Positions 6,826 to 13,654 of a DNA stretch of 27,691 nt are shown here, one piece after another. Every line of letters starts with the position of its first letter. Position 1 is the stretch's first letter. Made by a program: the position numbers and the translations under genes. This DNA comes from Flavobacteriales bacterium (GTDB taxonomy: Bacteria > Bacteroidota > Bacteroidia > Flavobacteriales > BACL11): contig DUAL01000143.1 in the NCBI GenBank assembly GCA_012960835.1, positions 1 through 27,691 of the forward strand, read 5' to 3'. Under the pieces are notes generated by a model that saw nothing but the letters and a program-made list of their open reading frames with translations, was not told the origin of the DNA and ran no database searches.

Positions 6826-7215
6826 ATGACAAATTTTAAAAGCCCAGAAGTAGAAGTGAGTTTAAGTGCCGAGCAACTTTACGATAAACTGAGTAATTTG
6901 AATAATTTACAAGATATTTTACCTTCTGAAATTACTGATTTCCAATCCACAGAGGATTCTTGCTCTTTCAAAATGGGAGGAATGCCAAAAGTAAATTTGG
7001 TAATTACCGAAAAAACGGCATTCTCCAAAATAATTCTACAAGCTGAAAATAGTCAAATTCCTTTTTCCTTAGCGTGTAATATCTCTCAAAATGGAGAAAA
7101 ATGTAAAGCGATTTTGGAGGTAAATGCCGAGCTTAACATGATGATGAGAATGATGTTGGAAAAACCTCTTACCAACTTTTTGAATGCCATTACCAAAAGG
7201 TTAAGCCAAATTTAA
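6826..7215 (+). CDS. SRPBCC (START-like) family protein
   Basis: Small 129-residue protein of the helix-grip SRPBCC/polyketide-cyclase-like fold. The family pattern shows in an N-terminal strand (SPEVEVSLSAEQLYDKLSN), a central strand-rich part (CSFKMGGMPKVNLVITEK) and a long C-terminal helix (LEKPLTNFLNAITKRL). Such proteins bind hydrophobic ligands, but no ligand can be named here. In Flavobacteriia a gene of this type commonly follows pyrE; the 1-nt spacing supports cotranscription. Its stop codon overlaps that of convergent birA in the palindrome TTAA (7212-7215), leaving no room for a terminator between them. Confidence 0.82.
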   Translation: MTNFKSPEVEVSLSAEQLYDKLSNLNNLQDILPSEITDFQSTEDSCSFKMGGMPKVNLVITEKTAFSKIILQAENSQIPFSLACNISQNGEKCKAILEVNAELNMMMRMMLEKPLTNFLNAITKRLSQI

Positions 7216-7958
7216 AACAAAAAGGAAATTTCTTTAAGAGAAAAGGATTTGTTTTTGCCATTTTCAAATGCAACTAAAAGATTACCGATTTCATCAATTC
7301 CTATAATTTTTGCTTTGATTTTTCTCCCTCCTATTTTATAGTCTTTCCAATTATTAAAACCATATAAAATAGCTAAATATTCTGATTTCATTTTTTCTGC
7401 TTTCCCTTGTTTTAATTGCAAATATCTTTTCGCAATGCAATCTAACAGTTCCTTTTGCAAGTCTGCAAGAGCAAAATTCTTTTCTAATAATTTTTTCATG
7501 GATGTTGCAGGGGGGGGATAATCCTTAAACTTTAGCTGATTTACATTCATTCCTATCCCAACAATTGTATCTTTTATTGTAGCGATTTTTACAATGTTTT
7601 TTATCAGAATTCCAGCAAGTTTTTCATTCTCTACCAACAAATCGTTGGGCCATTTTATTTTTACACCTTTCTTAAAATATTTCTTTGCAAAATCGTACAA
7701 TGCAAGGGAAATACAAATATTGATCTGAAACTGATTTTCTAGTAGAATATTGGGAGACAATACAATACTCATCAAAATATTTTTCCCGTGGTCACTTTCC
7801 CATTTAGCTTCCATTTGCCCCTCTCCTTTACTTTGGTGTAAAGCTGTGATTACTGCGCCTTCTTCTATTTGCTCTGCTTTTAGCAATTTATAGATGTAAT
7901 TATTAGTAGAGGTAGTAGAGTCTAATTTTATGTAATTATTTGTAAAAAATGAAGCCAT
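7212..7958 (-). CDS. birA: Biotin--[acetyl-CoA-carboxylase] ligase, monofunctional
   Basis: Activates biotin with ATP and attaches it to the biotin carrier protein of acetyl-CoA carboxylase. It lacks the N-terminal DNA-binding domain of E. coli BirA (248 residues), so it should not be a repressor. Recognisable parts are STTSTNNY near the N-terminus, KWPNDLLVENEKLAGILIKN (102-121, catalytic Lys113) and VGIGMNVNQ. The loop that is GRGRRG in E. coli reads GEGQME here (45-50), losing both the Arg positions and the final Gly; this may weaken retention of biotinyl-AMP. The coding strand contains a run of eight C at 7510-7517 (encoding the Pro run in DYPPPAT). A minus-strand -7 element lies 46 nt upstream. 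Confidence 0.9.
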   Translation of the reverse strand: MASFFTNNYIKLDSTTSTNNYIYKLLKAEQIEEGAVITALHQSKGEGQMEAKWESDHGKNILMSIVLSPNILLENQFQINICISLALYDFAKKYFKKGVKIKWPNDLLVENEKLAGILIKNIVKIATIKDTIVGIGMNVNQLKFKDYPPPATSMKKLLEKNFALADLQKELLDCIAKRYLQLKQGKAEKMKSEYLAILYGFNNWKDYKIGGRKIKAKIIGIDEIGNLLVAFENGKNKSFSLKEISFLF

Positions 7959-7990
7959 AAATTTTGTGTTAATTATCCGTGCAAATTGAT

Positions 7991-7998
7991 TACTTTTG
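7991..7998 (+). promoter_or_regulatory. Putative rsfS-ftsH promoter -7 element
   Basis: TACTTTTG fits TAnnTTTG. A possible -33 TTG is at 7964-7966, with 24 nt between, slightly long. Transcription would begin near 8004, downstream of the longest possible rsfS frame start (7986), so it supports the ATG at 8022. Confidence 0.55.
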
Positions 7999-8004
7999 CA
8001 AATG

Positions 8005-8012
8005 CAAACTTA
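8005..8012 (-). promoter_or_regulatory. Putative birA promoter -7 element
   Basis: On the minus strand this reads TAAGTTTG, a match to TAnnTTTG, giving birA a leader of about 40 nt. It faces the rsfS element 6 nt away; together they form TTGCA-AA-TGCAA, so the two promoters are back to back and probably compete. Confidence 0.5.
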
Positions 8013-8021
8013 AAATTTTAT

Positions 8022-8399
8022 ATGGGTAAAAAAACAGTGAGGAAGAAAAGTGATTTTTTAGCAAAAGCAATCATTAAGGCAATGAAGCAGCACAAAGGAA
8101 AAGAGGTAGTGAGTTTAGATTTGAGAGGGATTGAAACAGCAGTTTGCGATTTTTTTATTATTTGCCATGGAACATCAAGCACGCATCTTGCCTCTATTGC
8201 TGAAAATGTTCGAAAAGATGTATCGAAACTGCTAAAAGAAAAACCTTGGCATACAGAAGGGGAAAGCAATAAAGAATGGATTCTAATGGATTATTTTGAT
8301 GTGGTGGTTCATTTGTTTAATAAAGAAAAAAGGGACTTTTACAAACTAGAAAGTTTATGGGCTGATGCTCAGATAAAATACATTGAACAATCAGCATAA
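8022..8399 (+). CDS. rsfS: Ribosome silencing factor RsfS (Iojap/YbeB)
   Basis: Binds ribosomal protein uL14 on the large subunit and blocks subunit joining, lowering translation in starvation. The family signature is easy to see: LDLRGIETAVCDFFIICHG, then WHTEGESNKEWILMDYFDVVVHLF and the FYKLESLW helix. Starting at ATG 8022 gives 125 residues, normal for the family. The alternative ATG at 7986 adds 12 residues (MITFANANLKFY) that overlap the promoter element and do not look like RsfS. ftsH follows after 9 nt, a common pairing in Bacteroidota. Confidence 0.93.
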   Translation: MGKKTVRKKSDFLAKAIIKAMKQHKGKEVVSLDLRGIETAVCDFFIICHGTSSTHLASIAENVRKDVSKLLKEKPWHTEGESNKEWILMDYFDVVVHLFNKEKRDFYKLESLWADAQIKYIEQSA

Positions 8400-8408
8400 A
8401 AAGATAAA

Positions 8409-10391
8409 ATGACAACAAGAAAAAACAAACAACAACCACAATCGCCTAAAAATATCTTTAAGTTTAATATTATTTGGGTGTATGCTATTATTGCAGTTAT
8501 CTTTTTTGGCTTGCAAATGCTAAACTTTGACGCTACAAAGCAAACTTCTTGGCAAGAGTTTAACCGAGAAATGCTGCAACAACAAAAGGTAGAAAAAGTG
8601 GTAATTGTAAATAAAGAAATTGCCAAAATTTATATTAAAAGAGAATATTTGGATGAAGAAAAATTCAGAGATGCAAATCAAAAACCACTTGGAGGAGCTT
8701 CAACAAAAGGACCGCATTTTTATTTTGAAATTGGCTCGGTGGAAACATTTAATCAGCAATTAAATGATGCCCAATCCGAATTTGATCAGTTTGAAAAAAT
8801 AAGTGTTACCTATAAAACCGAAAAAGATGTTTTCGGAGATATTTTAGGATGGATTCTTCCCCTAGTATTTTTCATTGCAATTTGGTTTTTCATCATGAAA
8901 AGAATGAGTGGTGGAGGCGTTGGTGGTGGACAAATTTTTAATATCGGAAAATCTAAAGCTACCCTATTTGATAAAGCAAAAGTAGAGGTGACATTCGAGC
9001 ATGTGGCTGGTTTGGAAGAAGCAAAAGAGGAAGTGGAAGAAATTGTTGATTTCTTGAAAAATCCTAATAAATATACTCGTTTAGGAGGTAAAATTCCAAG
9101 AGGAGCAATGCTTATTGGACCTCCAGGAACGGGTAAAACACTCTTAGCAAAAGCAGTTGCTGGTGAGGCAAAAGTGCCTTTCTTCTCACTTTCGGGTTCC
9201 GATTTTGTAGAAATGTTTGTGGGGGTTGGTGCCTCTCGTGTTCGAGATTTATTTAAGCAAGCAAAAGAAAAAGCACCATCTATTATTTTTATTGATGAGA
9301 TTGATGCTATTGGAAGGGCAAGAGGAAAAAATTCCATAACTGGAAGCAATGATGAAAGAGAAAATACCCTTAACCAGTTACTATCGGAAATGGATGGTTT
9401 TGGTACAAATACTGGCGTTATTGTACTGGCTGCAACAAACCGTGCTGATGTACTGGATAAAGCCCTGGTTCGTCCTGGAAGATTTGACAGACAAATATAT
9501 ATTGACCTACCCGATTTGGCGGAAAGAAAAGCAATTTTTAATGTGCACCTACAGCCACTCACGCTCACCAATAATATTGATGTAAACTTTTTGGCACGAC
9601 AAACACCAGGATTCTCGGGTGCTGATATTGCCAATGTGTGTAATGAATCTGCCCTTATTGCTGCACGAAAATCGAAAAAGAAAATAGAAAAACAGGACTT
9701 TTTGGATGCAGTAGATAGAATTATTGGTGGCTTGGAGAAAAAATCCAAGATTATTTCACCTGAGGAAAAGAAAACAATTGCATACCATGAAGCAGGACAT
9801 GCAACAGTAAGTTGGATGTTAGAATATGCTTCCCCACTTGTAAAAGTTACCATAGTGCCAAGAGGAAGGTCATTGGGAGCTGCTTGGTATTTACCTGAAG
9901 AAAGACAACTAACCACCACCGAGCAATTGTTGGATGAACTCTGTGCAGCACTTGGAGGCAGGGCAGCTGAGGATGTTTTCTTTAATAGAATTTCCACTGG
10001 TGCACTGAGCGATTTGGAAAAAGTAACTAAAATGGCATATGCCATGGTGAGTGTTTACGGCATGAATGAAAAAGTGGGGAACAGAAGTTATTACGATTCT
10101 TCCGGGCAAGATTATTCTTTTACAAAACCTTATAGTGAAGCCACTGCAAAAGTGATAGATGAAGAAGTATCAAAACTAATTGAAAAAGCTTATACAAGAG
10201 CAAAATCGATATTGGGCAAACACAAGAAACAACTAATGGAACTGGCTGAACTATTGCTTGATAAAGAGGTGATATACAAAGAAAATTTAGAAACTATTTT
10301 TGGTAAAAGAAAATGGACTTCTTTTGAAGAAGAAAAATTATTGGAAATGGATAAAGAAGCAGCCAAAAAAGAGAAAAAACCAAAATCCTAA
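8409..10391 (+). CDS. ftsH: ATP-dependent zinc metalloprotease FtsH
   Basis: Membrane-bound AAA+ protease that degrades misfolded membrane proteins and short-lived regulators. Domain order: membrane helix about 20-38, periplasmic segment, second helix about 145-163, then a Gly-rich linker. The AAA+ module has Walker A GPPGTGKT (237-244), Walker B IIFIDEID, and the second region of homology around RPGRFDRQIYID. The protease carries the zinc motif HEAGH (460-464). The 660-residue length and Lys-rich tail are typical of Bacteroidota FtsH. It follows rsfS by 9 nt, and the DUF2007 gene begins immediately after its stop. Confidence 0.97.
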   Translation: MTTRKNKQQPQSPKNIFKFNIIWVYAIIAVIFFGLQMLNFDATKQTSWQEFNREMLQQQKVEKVVIVNKEIAKIYIKREYLDEEKFRDANQKPLGGASTKGPHFYFEIGSVETFNQQLNDAQSEFDQFEKISVTYKTEKDVFGDILGWILPLVFFIAIWFFIMKRMSGGGVGGGQIFNIGKSKATLFDKAKVEVTFEHVAGLEEAKEEVEEIVDFLKNPNKYTRLGGKIPRGAMLIGPPGTGKTLLAKAVAGEAKVPFFSLSGSDFVEMFVGVGASRVRDLFKQAKEKAPSIIFIDEIDAIGRARGKNSITGSNDERENTLNQLLSEMDGFGTNTGVIVLAATNRADVLDKALVRPGRFDRQIYIDLPDLAERKAIFNVHLQPLTLTNNIDVNFLARQTPGFSGADIANVCNESALIAARKSKKKIEKQDFLDAVDRIIGGLEKKSKIISPEEKKTIAYHEAGHATVSWMLEYASPLVKVTIVPRGRSLGAAWYLPEERQLTTTEQLLDELCAALGGRAAEDVFFNRISTGALSDLEKVTKMAYAMVSVYGMNEKVGNRSYYDSSGQDYSFTKPYSEATAKVIDEEVSKLIEKAYTRAKSILGKHKKQLMELAELLLDKEVIYKENLETIFGKRKWTSFEEEKLLEMDKEAAKKEKKPKS

Positions 10392-10394
10392 TTG

Positions 10395-10613
10395 GTGACC
10401 AACAATTGGATAAAAGTTTATACTTCAACCGAACCTTATAAAATTGAACTATTGAAAGGGTTCCTTCTCAAACACAACATCAAAGCAATTTCAATTAATA
10501 AAAAAGATTCTTCTTATTTGGTTTTTGGAGATATTGAGCTTTTTGTGACTAGCAAAGATGTATTGCATGCCAAAAATCTGATAAACAAACAAGAAGATGA
10601 GCAAGACGCTTAA
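10395..10613 (+). CDS. DUF2007-like small protein
   Basis: A 72-residue protein resembling DUF2007 (putative signal-transducing protein) proteins. NWIKVYTSTEPYKIELLKGFL is the characteristic opening, followed by an IxxxNKKDSSY turn and a VTSKDVLHAKNLI helix near the end. The function is not established; a small ferredoxin-like fold is usual. The start could be GTG at 10395 or TTG at 10392, directly after the ftsH stop. I prefer GTG as the commoner alternative start. Its last 17 nt overlap the start of cdsA, which suggests translational coupling. Confidence 0.72.
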   Translation: MTNNWIKVYTSTEPYKIELLKGFLLKHNIKAISINKKDSSYLVFGDIELFVTSKDVLHAKNLINKQEDEQDA

Positions 10614-11202
10614 AAGGGCTCTTTCAGGAGCAGTATATGTAGCTATTATGTGGTTTGGAACTTCCTGTTCTCAGCTCTCTTTTCATATTCTTTTTGCAGT
10701 TATTCTTTTGGTATGTCTTTATGAAATGTACAAGCTCAGAAAAGGGAAAACAAAAATACTTGGCTTCCTTTATGTATTATCTCCTCTCTTATTAGTACAT
10801 TTTATTAAAACTGAATTAGTACTTTTTATATTTATCCTCACTTGGACTTTTGACACCTTTGCTTATTTGGTTGGGGTAAAATTTGGGAAACACAAAATAA
10901 TGCCTTCCGTTTCACCAAAAAAATCATGGGAAGGGTTTGTAGGAGGATTGGTATTTACTGTAATTGCTACTTATATTTCACAAAAGTTTTTTAATCATAT
11001 CGCATTTAGAGATGTCTTATTTGTAAGTTTCTTTTTGCCTTTTACTGCTACTTTAGGGGACTTTATTGAATCCTATTACAAAAGAGAAGCAGGAGTAAAA
11101 GATTCTGGAAATTTCATTCCAGGGCATGGCGGTATACTTGATAGAATGGATGCATTTATGATTAGCATTCCTGCACTTTATATTTATCTAAACATCATTT
11201 AA
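10597..11202 (+). CDS. cdsA: Phosphatidate cytidylyltransferase (short form)
   Basis: Makes CDP-diacylglycerol from phosphatidate and CTP for all phospholipid synthesis. The C-terminal CDP-DAG synthase signature is intact, from SPKKSWEGFVGG through LGDFIESYYKREAGVKDSGN to IPGHGGILDRMDA (about residues 104-187). The protein has only 201 residues and roughly five membrane helices, against about 265-285 residues and eight helices in familiar CdsA proteins. The missing part lies in the middle, where the second and third quarters of the helix bundle would be. No frameshift is seen. It overlaps the DUF2007 gene by 17 nt, and psd starts 3 nt after the stop. Confidence 0.9.
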   Translation: MSKTLKRALSGAVYVAIMWFGTSCSQLSFHILFAVILLVCLYEMYKLRKGKTKILGFLYVLSPLLLVHFIKTELVLFIFILTWTFDTFAYLVGVKFGKHKIMPSVSPKKSWEGFVGGLVFTVIATYISQKFFNHIAFRDVLFVSFFLPFTATLGDFIESYYKREAGVKDSGNFIPGHGGILDRMDAFMISIPALYIYLNII

Positions 11203-11205
11203 TAG

Positions 11206-11853
11206 ATGACACTACACAAAGAAGGTATAAAAATCCTTAGAAATGAAATCCTGATTTTTACATTGGTAAATTATATTACTTATTGGAATTCTGAAGTCCT
11301 ATTTTGGTTTTTCACTTTGCCTATTGCTGTATTATTATTTATAATGTCTGTTTATTTTTTCAGGGTTCCCAAAAGAGATTTTGAAAGGAAAGAAGGATGC
11401 GTGTACGCCCCTTGTGATGGGAAAGTGGTGGTGATAGAACAGGCAGAGGAAAGCGAATTTTATAATGACAAACGCTTGCAAATATCTATTTTTATGTCGC
11501 CCCTAAATGTGCATAACAACCTATACCCTATTAGTGGAAAAGTAGCTTATACCAAATACCATGCTGGGAAATTTTTGGTGGCTTGGCATCCAAAGGCATC
11601 TACCGATAACGAAAGGAATACGGTGGTAGTGAAAAATGATAAAATCTCTGTGTTGTTCCGGCAAATTGCAGGGGCAGTAGCCAGAAGAATTGTTACTTAT
11701 GCCAATGTTGGCAATAGCGCAGTAGCTGCTGATGAATTTGGTTTTATTAAGTTTGGCTCAAGGGTGGATGTATTTTTACCCATTGGCACAAAGGTATGTG
11801 CCGAGCTTAACCAAAAAGTGAAAGGGGGGCTAAGCATAATTGCTACTTATTAA
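11206..11853 (+). CDS. psd: Phosphatidylserine decarboxylase, short archaeal-type
   Basis: Converts phosphatidylserine to phosphatidylethanolamine at the inner membrane. The proenzyme cleaves itself at a Gly-Ser bond to form the pyruvoyl cofactor; here this is Gly184-Ser185 in GFIKFGSRVDVFLP. Other family parts are YAPCDGKVV (67-75), IFMSPLNVHNNLYPISG with the conserved His, and the AGAVARRIV strand. Residues about 14-52 form two membrane helices. The 215-residue length fits the compact Psd type of Bacteroidota. The Ser for its substrate is supplied by serC and serA further along this window. It is the last gene of the rsfS-psd run. Confidence 0.94.
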   Translation: MTLHKEGIKILRNEILIFTLVNYITYWNSEVLFWFFTLPIAVLLFIMSVYFFRVPKRDFERKEGCVYAPCDGKVVVIEQAEESEFYNDKRLQISIFMSPLNVHNNLYPISGKVAYTKYHAGKFLVAWHPKASTDNERNTVVVKNDKISVLFRQIAGAVARRIVTYANVGNSAVAADEFGFIKFGSRVDVFLPIGTKVCAELNQKVKGGLSIIATY

Positions 11854-11914
11854 TTTCTTTCTTCTGATTTTCTTCCTTAAAATTCTTATATTCTAAAACA
11901 TTAAAGTATTTTAC

Positions 11915-11922
11915 TATATTTG
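11915..11922 (+). promoter_or_regulatory. Putative -7 element for the Cys-rich gene pair
   Basis: TATATTTG fits TAnnTTTG and lies 25 nt before the first start codon. No convincing TTG is found 17-23 nt upstream. The leader ends in a run of 11 A directly before the ATG, a common weak-SD feature in this group. Confidence 0.5.
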
Positions 11923-11947
11923 CCCATCTATTAATCAAAAAAAAAAA

Positions 11948-12379
11948 ATGAAAAAATTAACCATTGTAATGATTGCCTTCCTTTTTGTAGGGCTTGGAAA
12001 TGTGGTAGCACAAACAGACGCTACAACAGAAACAAAAACAGATGAAGTAAAAAAAGAATGTCCATGGACAAAAACTGCAGATGGCAAATTAATATGCACA
12101 AAAACTGGAAAAATATGTAGTGAGGCATGCGTTAATAAGTCAAAAGGTAAATGTTGTAAGGGTAAAAGAAAAGGATACTCTGGATGTTCAAAAGGAAAAT
12201 ATTCAAGCAACAGAAATTCTAGCAGATCAAATGCTGGTTTTAGCTTTAGTAAAACAGGAAAAAGTTATTCTTGCTCAAAAAAAGTAGTAAAAAAATGTGG
12301 TGAGGGTTGCACAAAAGCTTGTTGTGCAAAAACAGATGAATCCTCAGATAGTGATGAGGATGGCAATTCAGAAGAATAA
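11948..12379 (+). CDS. Small secreted Cys-rich protein, copy 1
   Basis: I do not recognise a named family. Residues 1-22 are a signal peptide (MKKLTIVMIAFLFVGLGNVVAQ), so the protein is exported. The mature part has 12 Cys, including KECPW, LICTKTGKICSEAC, KCCKGKRKGYSGC and the C-terminal block KKCGEGCTKACCAKTD. The middle is rich in Lys, Ser and Gly; the last 15 residues are mostly Asp, Glu and Ser. Cys pairs without His suggest either metal-thiolate binding (metallothionein-like) or dense disulfide bonding after export; the sequence does not decide. It is a tandem paralogue of the next gene, with the same Cys count and nearly identical signal peptide. The promoter is upstream and no terminator separates the two genes. 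Confidence 0.8.
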   Translation: MKKLTIVMIAFLFVGLGNVVAQTDATTETKTDEVKKECPWTKTADGKLICTKTGKICSEACVNKSKGKCCKGKRKGYSGCSKGKYSSNRNSSRSNAGFSFSKTGKSYSCSKKVVKKCGEGCTKACCAKTDESSDSDEDGNSEE

Positions 12380-12416
12380 AACTTAAATATAAATTATTAA
12401 AAACCACATAATTATG
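12368..12416 (+). repeat. Duplicated gene-tail repeat, copy 1
   Basis: This segment (from TCAGAAGAATAAAACT through ATTAAAAACCACA to ATTATG) closely matches 12849-12895. It carries the end of the first Cys-rich gene and the left half of the terminator stem, but the right half is replaced by the start of the second gene. It marks the junction of a tandem duplication. Confidence 0.75.
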
Positions 12417-12860
12417 AAGAAATTAACCATTGTACTACTTGCCTTTCTTTTTGTAGGGTTAGGCAATGTGGTAGCACAAACTGCTACTGAAGATGTAACT
12501 ACCGTACTTTCGGCTGAAGAACAATTTAAAGCCAATTGCCCAGATTGGGGAACGGATAAATGCCCATTCACAACCAATGAAGATGGTAAAATTATCTGTA
12601 AAAAAACAGGAAAAGAATGTTCGGCTAAGCAACTAAAATCTTGCTGTAAAAGCAAAAGAAAAGGATGCTCTGGAAAAAAAGGAAGCTACAAAAAATCTTC
12701 CAAAAATTATTCAAGTGGCGCTAATAGCGGCTTTAATTTTAGTAAGAAAAGTAGTTGCTCATCAAAAGCGGCCAAAAAATGTGGAGAAGGATGTACAAAA
12801 TCTTGTTGTGCAAAAACGGATGATGTAGAAGAAGGGGATGATGAAAGTTCAGAAGAATAA
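12414..12860 (+). CDS. Small secreted Cys-rich protein, copy 2
   Basis: Paralogue of the preceding gene, 148 residues, family unknown. The signal peptide (MKKLTIVLLAFLFVGLGNVVAQ) differs at only two residues. The mature protein again has 12 Cys, with blocks IICKKTGKECSAKQLKSCC, KGCSG and KKCGEGCTKSCCAKTD, and an acidic tail ending in ESSEE. An insertion of about ten residues after the signal (TVLSAEEQFKANCPDWGTDKCPF) shifts two Cys. Conservation of the CGEGCTKxCCAKTD block and acidic tail, with drift in the Ser/Lys/Gly middle, suggests the Cys blocks matter. The short 34-nt spacing and downstream terminator suggest one transcript for both copies. Confidence 0.8.
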   Translation: MKKLTIVLLAFLFVGLGNVVAQTATEDVTTVLSAEEQFKANCPDWGTDKCPFTTNEDGKIICKKTGKECSAKQLKSCCKSKRKGCSGKKGSYKKSSKNYSSGANSGFNFSKKSSCSSKAAKKCGEGCTKSCCAKTDDVEEGDDESSEE

Positions 12861-12895
12861 AACTATAATATAAACTATTAAAAGCCACAATTATG
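12849..12895 (+). repeat. Duplicated gene-tail repeat, copy 2
   Basis: Partner of 12368-12416. Here the repeat runs into an intact terminator hairpin, so this is probably the ancestral 3' end. The copies differ by a few substitutions and small indels. Confidence 0.75.
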
Positions 12896-12906
12896 TGGCT
12901 TTTTTT
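12881..12906 (+). terminator. Rho-independent terminator after the Cys-rich pair
   Basis: A 9-bp perfect stem AAAGCCACA / TGTGGCTTT (12881-12889 and 12894-12902) with an ATTA loop is followed by more T to 12906. It ends only 11 nt before the O-methyltransferase ATG, so it isolates the Cys-rich genes from that gene. Confidence 0.85.
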
Positions 12907-12917
12907 ATACCAAAAAT

Positions 12918-13556
12918 ATGGATTTTTTACCAACAGAAATAGAAAAATACGCCTTAAAATATACGGCAAATGAAAGTGATTTGCTTGCCAAACTAAATAG
13001 AGAAACATGGGCAAAAGTAATGACACCTAGAATGCTTTCCGGGCATTTGCAAGGCAGAGCACTAAGTTTGTTTAGTAAAATGATTTCCCCTGAAAATATA
13101 TTGGAAATTGGAACTTATACTGGTTATTCTGCACTCTGCATGGCAGAGGGTTTAAGCGAAAAGGGAAAATTGCACACCATTGAATGTGATGAGGAGGTAA
13201 GCTTATTTGCAAAAAGGTATTTTGACATGTCAGAATACAAAAAAAATATTATTCAGCATACAGGCAATGCAATGGAAATAATCCCTTCAATAGAAGCTGA
13301 ATTCCAATTGGTATTTATTGATGCCGACAAAGAAAATTATTCCAATTATTTTGATTTGGTTTTTAGTAGACTATCTATTGGCGGATACATTATTGCTGAC
13401 AATGTGCTTTGGAGCGGGAAAGTAGTAGACAAAACCCAAGATGAAGAAACAAAAGCGCTTGTAGCATACAGTAAAAAAGTGCAACAGAACCAAAGGGTAG
13501 AAAACATCCTTATGCCAATAAGAGATGGGCTAATGATTTGTAGAAAGATAAAATAG
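12918..13556 (+). CDS. SAM-dependent O-methyltransferase (COMT-like family 3)
   Basis: Class I methyltransferase that likely methylates a catechol-type hydroxyl with divalent metal help; the substrate is unknown. The SAM site is EIGTYTGYSALCMAEGL (63-79), followed by the acidic residue at HTIECDEE. Metal-binding residues are in FIDADKENY (133-141) and ADNVLW (160-165), typical of the caffeoyl-CoA/catechol O-methyltransferase group. The 212-residue length is normal. It begins 11 nt after a terminator, yet no TAnnTTTG element is visible in that small gap, so its promoter is unclear. Confidence 0.9.
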   Translation: MDFLPTEIEKYALKYTANESDLLAKLNRETWAKVMTPRMLSGHLQGRALSLFSKMISPENILEIGTYTGYSALCMAEGLSEKGKLHTIECDEEVSLFAKRYFDMSEYKKNIIQHTGNAMEIIPSIEAEFQLVFIDADKENYSNYFDLVFSRLSIGGYIIADNVLWSGKVVDKTQDEETKALVAYSKKVQQNQRVENILMPIRDGLMICRKIK

Positions 13557-13654
13557 ACCATAGCAATGAGATATTAGATTTTAGACCAATAACTAAAAGC
13601 TATAAATCAATAACAATAAACTGAAAATTATACTTTTACAAAAAAAAGGAATCA

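Noticed and set aside
8810..10045. 411-codon open frame antisense to ftsH
   Set aside because: It lies wholly opposite the well-supported ftsH, its translation is Ser-rich and without domain motifs, and this is a common artefact opposite conserved coding sequence.
11948..12860. RiPP precursor or toxin-antitoxin reading of the Cys-rich pair
   Set aside because: Both copies have a Sec signal rather than a leader peptide, no modification enzymes or immunity gene lie nearby, and the copies are paralogues rather than toxin and antitoxin.
12881..12906. Riboswitch or leader for the O-methyltransferase gene
   Set aside because: The hairpin with its T run is placed at the end of the Cys-rich genes and is explained fully as a terminator; there is too little sequence for an aptamer before 12918.
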